A stretch of DNA of 64,000 nucleotides, taken from contig CAZUCE010000019.1 of NCBI GenBank assembly GCA_964619265.1, forward strand, positions 13,089 through 77,088, given 5' to 3'. The position numbers were made by a program, and so were the translations under genes. This DNA comes from CAZUCE01 sp964619265 (GTDB lineage Bacteria > Planctomycetota > UBA1135 > GCA-002686595). Positions 30,357-36,868 of this stretch are shown here, in pieces; within the stretch, counting starts at the first letter, position 1, and each line of letters opens with the position of its first letter. Below the pieces are notes generated by a model that saw nothing but the letters and a program-made list of their open reading frames with translations, made no database searches and was not told the DNA's origin.

Positions 30357-31271
30357 ATGGAGGCGGAACCCCCGAACGCGTCGCGGCCCTCGAACCGGTC
30401 CCAAGGCACGAACGTCCCCCCGCCGGGCGCGGTACGTCTTGGGGAGGTTTCGCGGATCTACCGCAGCGGCCTGCTGCGAAAACGCCGAGCCGCCCTGCAG
30501 GCGGTCAGCTTGGTGGTTCAAACCGGCGAGACCCTCGGCCTACTGGGCCCGAACGGCTCGGGCAAAAGCACGCTGCTCGCTCTGCTCGCCGGTCTGGAGG
30601 ATCCCAGCTCTGGAGACGTCCAGGTCCTTGGCGTGCCGCCGCGCAGTGCCGAGGCCCAAGGGCGCATCGGCTACGCGGGCGACCGCTGTGCCTTTCCCGC
30701 CGAACTGTCGCCGCGCACTTTGCTGCGGGCCCTCGCCGCTCTGCAAGGACACGGCGGCTCCAAGGGGCGCCTGCGGGTCGAAGAGCTGCTCGAGCGCTTC
30801 GGACTCACGGCTCTCGCGACCCGCAAGCTGGAGCGCTTGTCGGCGGGCGAGAAACGTCGCTTCGAGCTAGCGCAAGCGTTCCTGCACAAACCCGACCTGC
30901 TCCTGCTCGACGAGCCCAGCGCAGGACTCGACGCACCCGGTGAACGCGTCCTCGCGGAGTGCTTGGACGAGGCCCAAGCGCGGGGCGCCACGATCCTGAT
31001 CGCTTCCCACGACGGAGCGGATGTGTTTGGGCGCTGTTCGAATTTCGCCGTTTTGATCGCGGGTCGCTTGGCCTGCCATTCACCTGCGCAGGACTTTGTG
31101 GAACGTGCCGGAGAATTCGAGTGGACGCTCCCTCGCGAGGAGTGGAATCGAATTCGTGAGCACCATGCAGCAAGCTCCTCCTGTCCGGTGGCGCGCCCGA
31201 CCAGCCGCTCGCTGGCTGGGATTTACGCAGAGCTCGGCGCGTCCCCTGCGGACTGCGGTTCGGCCACGTGA
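30357..31271 (+). CDS. ABC transporter ATP-binding protein
   Basis: 304 residues. Walker A GPNGSGKST (64-72), Q-loop region, signature RLSAGEKRRFELAQ, Walker B LLLLDEPSAGLD and the switch histidine IASHDGAD are all intact, so it should hydrolyse ATP. The signature LSAGE and length resemble single-domain export ATPases of the ABC-2/CcmA type. The C-terminal ~70 residues are an extra domain. Its stop overlaps the GTG start of the next gene (GTGA), which encodes a membrane protein likely to be its permease. Cargo unknown. The start ATG 30357 is preferred; upstream codons are antisense to the FHA gene. Confidence 0.9.
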   Translation: MEAEPPNASRPSNRSQGTNVPPPGAVRLGEVSRIYRSGLLRKRRAALQAVSLVVQTGETLGLLGPNGSGKSTLLALLAGLEDPSSGDVQVLGVPPRSAEAQGRIGYAGDRCAFPAELSPRTLLRALAALQGHGGSKGRLRVEELLERFGLTALATRKLERLSAGEKRRFELAQAFLHKPDLLLLDEPSAGLDAPGERVLAECLDEAQARGATILIASHDGADVFGRCSNFAVLIAGRLACHSPAQDFVERAGEFEWTLPREEWNRIREHHAASSSCPVARPTSRSLAGIYAELGASPADCGSAT

Positions 31272-32323
31272 ACTCCGGTGGATTCGAAAGTGCCTGGCGA
31301 ATCGTGGCGCTCTCGGCGCGCCGGGTGCTGCAGCCCGAGCTTTGGATCGCGTCGGTCGGCATCACGCTGCTCGCGTTTTTAGCCGGCCGCGTCGAGGCCG
31401 ATCCGCTGACTCTCGAACGCATCACCGGACTCGACGCACACCGCCGGCAAAACGATCTAGCCGCGCGCTCGTTTCGCGTCGCGTTGCTTTGGATCACGGT
31501 CCTTTGGACGGCGCGCGCGGCCGGATCGCTCGCTGTCGCCTCCCCCGCTGGCTGGAGGGCCCCGGTGAGTCCGCGGCTTCGCAGTCTGTGGGCCGCGCTC
31601 GGAGTCGGCTTGTCCGGTGTGCTGGTGTCCGCTGTACCCGCGCTAGCCCTGCAACTGGAACTCCAGCCGACCACCTACCGCTCCGTCTTGACCGAAGGCC
31701 CCGAACTGGCCCTCCGGCCGAGCGGCGCCGGCCGCGCCGACCTGACCCTGCGGACGCGCACGCTTCCGCGGGGCAAGGGCCTCGCGCTCGTCGGTCGAGC
31801 GTCGACTCGACCGCTGCTGGCCACGCTGGGAAGCCGCGTCTCGAACGACCGTGAATCCCAAGAAGCCCAAGCGCTCGTTCCCGTGGAACCTGTTGGAGCG
31901 TTTGAATTCGGGCTGTCCTCCGAGCTGCTGTCCCAGCCCGAAGCTCATCTCGAAGTCGTCGGACGCGATCGCCCGCCCGGTTTCGCGATCGAGCCCGCAA
32001 GCTTGGCGGTGGCCCTGCCCGCCCGAGGAATCGGTGCGCTCGGCCCGTGGCTCGCGGCGGGCTTGCTCGCCTTTGGCATCGCCTTCGCCCTCGCGGCATG
32101 GACGCGGCGAATCCGCGCGTCGATCTCAGCAGCCCTGGTCCTGGCCGCCACCTTCGCGGGCGTGGCCACGACTCCCCGGGCCGCCGTGCTGTTCGCGGGT
32201 GCAGCCGAGGGCTTTGAAGCGCAGCTCCCTGGGCTGCCTTTCGCAACTCAAGCCCTCGCGTTCTGCTTGGCCTGCGTGCTGCTGCTCGGAGCCTCGCACT
32301 CAGGCCCAGGGGACAACAGTTGA
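31268..32323 (+). CDS. Membrane protein, probable partner of the ABC ATPase
   Basis: 351 residues. Hydrophobic segments are at about 26-42, 71-90 and 112-130, then a soluble stretch of about 120 residues, then three more segments near the end (LGPWLAAGLLAFGIAFALAA; ALVLAATFAGVATTP; ALAFCLACVLLLGA). This two-block arrangement with an extracytoplasmic loop fits ABC-2-like permeases, though I cannot place it in a named family. It starts at GTG 31268 overlapping the ATPase stop, and its own stop overlaps the TTG start of the next gene, so the three are one coupled unit. Confidence 0.6.
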   Translation: MNSGGFESAWRIVALSARRVLQPELWIASVGITLLAFLAGRVEADPLTLERITGLDAHRRQNDLAARSFRVALLWITVLWTARAAGSLAVASPAGWRAPVSPRLRSLWAALGVGLSGVLVSAVPALALQLELQPTTYRSVLTEGPELALRPSGAGRADLTLRTRTLPRGKGLALVGRASTRPLLATLGSRVSNDRESQEAQALVPVEPVGAFEFGLSSELLSQPEAHLEVVGRDRPPGFAIEPASLAVALPARGIGALGPWLAAGLLAFGIAFALAAWTRRIRASISAALVLAATFAGVATTPRAAVLFAGAAEGFEAQLPGLPFATQALAFCLACVLLLGASHSGPGDNS

Positions 32324-32808
32324 AGCTGCGTTCCCTGCTTTTGCCGCTCGCCATCGCGTTGCCCGCTTGGAACGCGACTTCTGACAACTTTGGGATTCCG
32401 CCGATCACCGGACCGGTTGCGCCGGTTTGGGCCAATGTCCTGTGGGTTCGGACCGAACTCGCGCTCGAAGACCGCCGCTTGGACCGCGCGCTTGCTTTCG
32501 CCGAACGCGCCGTGCGCGCTCACCCGGGGGAAACCGGCGGCTGGAGGAGGTTGGTGGCCCTCTACCTGCTGCAACCCTCGGCCCTCGAGGCCGATCGACG
32601 GCTGGCCGCCATCGACCGCGGCCTCGAACTCGCAGAACGTGGAACGGAGCGCTGCCGGGATCCAGGTGCCCTGACCGAAAGCGTGATCACTTTCCTGCGG
32701 GGGCGCGCTTCTGCGGAAGAGTCCGCGGAAATGACCAGGGAACTGCTCGCCCGGGCGACGCGCTTCGAAGCCCAGTTTGGCGCCCAGGATCCAGTCAGCC
32801 CTCCTTGA
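32320..32808 (+). CDS. Exported helical-repeat (TPR-like) protein
   Basis: 162 residues. MKLRSLLLPLAIALPAWNAT is a signal peptide. The body is helical (LALEDRRLDRALAFAERAVR, then RLAAIDRGLELAERG), with TPR-like spacing. Start codon TTG 32320 overlaps the preceding stop (TTGA). As third member of the ABC unit it may be a periplasmic accessory, but this rests on position. The last 14 bases overlap the convergent hemB gene. Confidence 0.6.
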   Translation: MKLRSLLLPLAIALPAWNATSDNFGIPPITGPVAPVWANVLWVRTELALEDRRLDRALAFAERAVRAHPGETGGWRRLVALYLLQPSALEADRRLAAIDRGLELAERGTERCRDPGALTESVITFLRGRASAEESAEMTRELLARATRFEAQFGAQDPVSPP

Positions 32809-33799
32809 ACCAAGCGGCCGCCTCCAGGGCGGCGTAGGTCAGAATCAAATCGGCGCCGGCCCGGCGAATGCCGAGCAGAGCTTCGAGCTGGCAGGCGCGT
32901 TCGTCGAGCCAACCCCGTTCGGCCGCTGCCTTCAGCTGGGCGTACTCGCCGGAGACTTGGTAGGCGGCGACCGGCAAGGTCGTGGCGGCACGCAATTCAG
33001 AAATCACGTCGAGGTAGGGCCCGGCCGGCTTGACCATGACCAGGTCGGCGCCCTCGGACTCGTCCAGGAACAGCTCGCGCAGCGCTTCGCGGCGATTGCC
33101 CGGATCCATCTGATAGGTCTTCTTGTCGCCGGCGCGCGGGGCCGAATCCAGGGCTTCCCGGAACGGTCCGTAGTAAGCCGAGGCGTACTTGGCGGTGTAG
33201 GCCAGAATTTGGGTGTGGGTGTGTCCGGCGAGCTCGAGAGCCTCCCGGATGGCCCCCACCCGGCCGTCCATCATGTCGCTGGGGGCGACGGTATCGGCAC
33301 CAGCATCGGCATGGAGGACAGCCTGGCGACAAAGAACCTCGACCGTTTCGTCGTTCAGAATCTCGCCCGTGTCGGAGACCAAACCGTCGTGCCCGTCCGC
33401 GGAATACGGATCGAGGGCCACGTCGGTCACGACCGGCAAATCCGGGAACTCGGCCTTGAGGCGGCGGACCGTCCGGGGGACCAAGCCCTCCGGATCCAAG
33501 GCTGCCCCGGCGGTTTTGGTTTTGAGGCTCTCGGGAAGCGCGGGGAACAGGCAGATGCCTGCCAAACCGGCCTCTGCGGCCCGCTGAGCCTCGCGAAGCA
33601 GCCCACTCGGCCCCAGCCGGGCGTGCCCGGGCAAGGCCCCGATCGGTTGATCCTCCGCTCGATCGTGGATGAAAAGCGGCAGCATCAGCCGCTCGGGACC
33701 CAGCTGGGTCTCGGCCAGGACGGCCCGGGACCGGGGGTTTTTGCGATGACGGCGGGGGCGAAGACCCTGGGGAGCGGAATCGGAGGAAGGCGGCTGCAT
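32795..33799 (-). CDS. hemB: Delta-aminolevulinic acid dehydratase (porphobilinogen synthase)
   Basis: Condenses two 5-aminolevulinate molecules to porphobilinogen in tetrapyrrole (haem) synthesis; cytosolic. 334 residues, as usual. Both active-site lysines are visible: AYTAKYASAYYGPFR (Schiff base to the P-site region) and MVKPAGPYLDVI. Other conserved blocks are LPLFIH, LPVVTDVALDPYSADGHDG and VAPSDMMDGRVGAIR. The cysteine-rich zinc cluster of some HemB enzymes is replaced by DVALDPYSADGHDG, so this is probably the Mg-dependent type. No other hem gene is adjacent. Confidence 0.95.
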   Translation of the reverse strand: MQPPSSDSAPQGLRPRRHRKNPRSRAVLAETQLGPERLMLPLFIHDRAEDQPIGALPGHARLGPSGLLREAQRAAEAGLAGICLFPALPESLKTKTAGAALDPEGLVPRTVRRLKAEFPDLPVVTDVALDPYSADGHDGLVSDTGEILNDETVEVLCRQAVLHADAGADTVAPSDMMDGRVGAIREALELAGHTHTQILAYTAKYASAYYGPFREALDSAPRAGDKKTYQMDPGNRREALRELFLDESEGADLVMVKPAGPYLDVISELRAATTLPVAAYQVSGEYAQLKAAAERGWLDERACQLEALLGIRRAGADLILTYAALEAAAWFKEG

Positions 33800-33972
33800 G
33801 AGGGCAGCTTAAGTCCCCATGGAGGTGAGAACAGCGTCCCGGTCATGGACCCGCCCGGATGCTCTACCTATCCTGTTTGCCCTTCGAGAGCCGTTTCGGA
33901 CCCCCGAGCGGCCCCCGGCTGCCTCTGCCGGCCTCTCCCCCTCTGGCCTTCGGCCCCAAGGACCGCCCCCCA

Positions 33973-36009
33973 ATGCTGTATATCGCCATCGCCGCCGCCT
34001 TATTCGGCCTCTTCATCGCGTTCAAGTTGTTCGGCGAAATCATGAGCGAGGACGCCGGCACCGAAAAGATGCAGGCGATTTCGCGCCAGGTTCAGGAAGG
34101 TGCCGCCGCGTTCTTGCGCGCTGAGTACCGCTGGCTCACCGTCTTCGTGATCGTCGTCGCCACCATCATGGTTTTCTCCGATGGCCTCGGCGCCAAGACG
34201 GCCGTCGCGTTCGTCGCGGGTGCCGCAGCCTCGGGAGCCGCCGGTTACTTCGGCATGCACACCGCAACGCGCGCCGCGGTCCGTACCACCCAAGCCGCGA
34301 CGAAGGGACTTGCTCCCGCCCTCGGAATCGCGTTCAACTCCGGCGCCGTCATGGGAATGAGCGTCGTGGGCCTCGCGCTGCTTGGCCTCTCGATCTTCAC
34401 GATCGCCTACAACCCCGGCGGTGAATTCACCAACCTCGGGCTGAGCCAGGTCCTGGGCTTCAGTTTTGGTGCTTCCTCCATCGCCCTGTTCAGCCGCGTG
34501 GGTGGCGGTATTTTCACCAAAGCCGCGGACGTTGGAGCTGACCTGGTCGGCAAGATCGAAGCCGGCATCCCCGAGGACGACCCCCGCAACCCGGGCACCA
34601 TCGCGGACAACGTCGGCGACAACGTGGGCGATGTCGCCGGCATGGGCGCCGACCTGTTCGAGTCCTATGTGGGTTCGATCGTGGCCACGATGATCCTGGG
34701 CGTGGCCACCTTCAGCGGCGCGGAGCACGTGAAGGGGATGGTGTTGTTCCCGATGTTCATCGCCGCAATTGGAATCGTGGCGTCCTTCATCGGAACGCTG
34801 TTCGTGAAGGCCGACGACGAGCACCACCTCCACAACGCTCTGTTCAAGGGCCTTCTGGTCGCCAGTGGTGTTGTGGTCGCGGGGACCTTCCTCGGCCAAC
34901 TGGTGTTCTCCTTCCCCGAAGGCGTTTCGGGCATGAACCTGTTCCTGGCGGTCGTCATCGGCCTCGCGGTCGGCGTCGTCGTTGGAAAGATCACCGAGTA
35001 CTACACCGGCACCGGCACCAGCCCGGTGAAGAACATCGCGCTTCAGTCCGAGACCGGCGCCGCGACGAACATCATCCACGGCCTTGCCACGGGCATGGAA
35101 TCGGTCGCCCTCCCGGTGCTCGTGATCTGCCTCGGCATCTTCGGCGCCTACTCGGCGGGAGCCGGCGGCACCGTCGACTACGGCGTCTACTGCATTGCGC
35201 TGGCCGCGGTCGGCATGCTCTCGACCCTCGGCATCTCACTGGGTGTGGACGCCTACGGCCCGGTCGCCGACAACGCCGGTGGACTGGCCGAAATGGCCGA
35301 ACTGCCCCCGGAGGTTCGCGAGCGCACCGACGCCCTGGACGCCGTGGGCAACACGACAGCCGCCATCGGTAAGGGCTTTGCCATCGGTTCGGCTGCGCTG
35401 ACCGCACTTGCCATGTTCAGCGCGTTCAAAGCCGAAGCTGCCTCGAGCGCGGGCTTCAGCCTCGACATCTCGAACGTCAACGTGATGCTCGGCCTGCTGA
35501 TCGGTGGCATGCTGCCGTTCCTGTTCAGCGCCATGACCATGCGCGCGGTGGGCAACGCAGCGAACAAGATGGTCGAGGAGATTCGCCGTCAGTTCCGGGA
35601 GATCCCGGGCCTCAAGGAAGGCAACGCCGAACCCGACGCAGCCCGCTGCGTCGAGATCTCGACGGCCGGTTCCTTGCGCCAGATGGTGGCTCCCGGCGCC
35701 CTCGCGATCGCTGCGCCGATCGTCGTTGGGTTCTGGAGCGTCAACGCCCTCGGCGGCATGCTCGCCGGCGCGCTCATCACCGGCGTCATGATGGCGATCT
35801 TCATGGCCAATGCCGGCGGTGCCTGGGACAACGCCAAGAAGTACATCGAAGGCGGTGCCCACGGCGGCAAGGGCTCGGACGCCCACAAGTCCGCGGTCGT
35901 CGGCGACACCGTTGGAGACCCGTTCAAGGACACCTCTGGACCGTCCCTGAACATCCTTATCAAACTCATGACCGTGGTGGGACTCGTGTTCCTGCCGCTC
36001 TTCCTGTAA
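33973..36009 (+). CDS. hppA: Membrane-bound ion-translocating pyrophosphatase, K+-dependent type
   Basis: Hydrolyses cytosolic PPi and pumps H+ or Na+ across a membrane. 678 residues with about 16 hydrophobic segments. The PPi-binding core is textbook: DVGADLVGKIEAGIPEDDPR and TIADNVGDNVGDVAGMGADL (about 185-225), plus the C-terminal NAGGAWDNAKKYIE and KSAVVGDTVGDPFKDT. Around residues 459-464 the sequence is GNTTAAIGKGFAIGSAAL; alanine where the K+-independent class has lysine marks the K+-dependent class. H+ versus Na+ transport cannot be decided here. ATG 33973 (MLYIAIAAALFGLF) is the best start, as the frame upstream has no membrane helix. rsfS follows after 27 bases. Confidence 0.95.
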   Translation: MLYIAIAAALFGLFIAFKLFGEIMSEDAGTEKMQAISRQVQEGAAAFLRAEYRWLTVFVIVVATIMVFSDGLGAKTAVAFVAGAAASGAAGYFGMHTATRAAVRTTQAATKGLAPALGIAFNSGAVMGMSVVGLALLGLSIFTIAYNPGGEFTNLGLSQVLGFSFGASSIALFSRVGGGIFTKAADVGADLVGKIEAGIPEDDPRNPGTIADNVGDNVGDVAGMGADLFESYVGSIVATMILGVATFSGAEHVKGMVLFPMFIAAIGIVASFIGTLFVKADDEHHLHNALFKGLLVASGVVVAGTFLGQLVFSFPEGVSGMNLFLAVVIGLAVGVVVGKITEYYTGTGTSPVKNIALQSETGAATNIIHGLATGMESVALPVLVICLGIFGAYSAGAGGTVDYGVYCIALAAVGMLSTLGISLGVDAYGPVADNAGGLAEMAELPPEVRERTDALDAVGNTTAAIGKGFAIGSAALTALAMFSAFKAEAASSAGFSLDISNVNVMLGLLIGGMLPFLFSAMTMRAVGNAANKMVEEIRRQFREIPGLKEGNAEPDAARCVEISTAGSLRQMVAPGALAIAAPIVVGFWSVNALGGMLAGALITGVMMAIFMANAGGAWDNAKKYIEGGAHGGKGSDAHKSAVVGDTVGDPFKDTSGPSLNILIKLMTVVGLVFLPLFL

Positions 36010-36036
36010 CGGCAAACAACCGCCGAAGGGGCTGGG

Positions 36037-36456
36037 GTGGAATCCCCGGCCCGGAGGACCACCATCGAATCCAAACAGCTCGCCGCCGCCTGCGCTCAAC
36101 TTCTCGACGAGAAGAAGGGCGATGGCATCGAGGTCATCTCCGTTGCCGAGCGTCTCAAGGTCGCGGACTACTTTGTCGTGGCGAGTGGGACCAGTCGGGC
36201 CCACGTCAAGGCGATGTACGACGAACTCCACGTCCGCCTGAAGGCGGCCGGTGAGCGTCACCAACGCCCCGAGGGCACCGAACTTGGCTGGTGGATCGTG
36301 ATCGACTACGGCGACGTCATCGTTCACCTGCTCCAGCCCGAGGCCCGCGAGTACTACGACATCGAACGGCTCTACGGCGACTGCCCGCGCGTGGACTGGT
36401 CCCAGCTCCCCGTGGTCGACCTGCCCGAACCCAGCACGCGGATCCGCGGCGAGTAA
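36037..36456 (+). CDS. rsfS: Ribosome silencing factor RsfS (DUF143)
   Basis: Binds uL14 on the large ribosomal subunit and blocks subunit joining under starvation. 139 residues. Family blocks are clear: IEVISVAERLKVADYFVVAS (about 31-50), GTSRAHVKAMYDEL and the C-terminal WWIVIDYGDVIVHLLQPEA followed by REYYDIERLYGDCPRVDW. The open frame starts at GTG 36037, which has AAGGGG just upstream. An in-frame ATC at 36064 is preceded by GGAGG at 36053-36057, a better spacing than for GTG, and would be a very rare start. It lies directly after hppA and before a strong hairpin. Confidence 0.93.
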   Translation: MESPARRTTIESKQLAAACAQLLDEKKGDGIEVISVAERLKVADYFVVASGTSRAHVKAMYDELHVRLKAAGERHQRPEGTELGWWIVIDYGDVIVHLLQPEAREYYDIERLYGDCPRVDWSQLPVVDLPEPSTRIRGE

Positions 36457-36495
36457 CAGACCCAACCGGCGCAAAGAGGACTCCCCCTCCAAGCA

Positions 36496-36540
36496 GAGCG
36501 CGGCCCGCCGACCCCCAAACGGGCTCGGCGGGCCGCGCTC
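36496..36540. terminator. 16-bp perfect GC-rich hairpin after rsfS
   Basis: GAGCGCGGCCCGCCGA and its exact reverse complement flank a 13-nt loop. The following bases (GCTTGATTGG) hold no T-tract. It sits 40 bases after the rsfS stop and is the obvious end of the hppA-rsfS transcript. Confidence 0.7.
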
Positions 36541-36868
36541 GCTTGATTGGCCCCAACTGGCAGCAGAGTTTCACCTAGCTGCCTGCGCCCAAAGCCCCGC
36601 CCGCGCCAGCGCGCCCCAAGCCCGGGCCTGGCCGGCGCTGCACCCCCTCCAAGACCGGCCAGCTTCCAAGAGCAAGGTTGGGCCTCGCCAGGACGGATTT
36701 CGGGTCCCAGTTCCCCGGCGAATCACCCCAACCAGGCGGCCCTGCAACCCGTCCTGGCACCAAAGGGGTGCCTAGGGAGGTTTTTGGGAGGTTTCTTGGC
36801 GTTCCAGGGGACTCGCACCGCTTGACCCTATAGAGAACTTGCCTTCTGTGCCCCTCCTTGAACGCCCC
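36541..36868. other. Intergenic stretch, no gene seen
   Basis: 328 bases after the terminator and before the FG-GAP gene. No coding frame or RNA gene is supportable. A purine/T run near 36775-36800 (GGGAGGTTTTTGGGAGGTTT) is the only compositional oddity. The promoter of the FG-GAP gene should lie here but is not identifiable. Confidence 0.4.

Noticed and set aside
34000..36492. Long open frames on the minus strand opposite hppA (359 and 418 residues)
   Set aside because: They are shadows of a GC-rich gene: histidine- and aspartate-rich low-complexity translation with no motif, opposite the textbook pyrophosphatase sequence.
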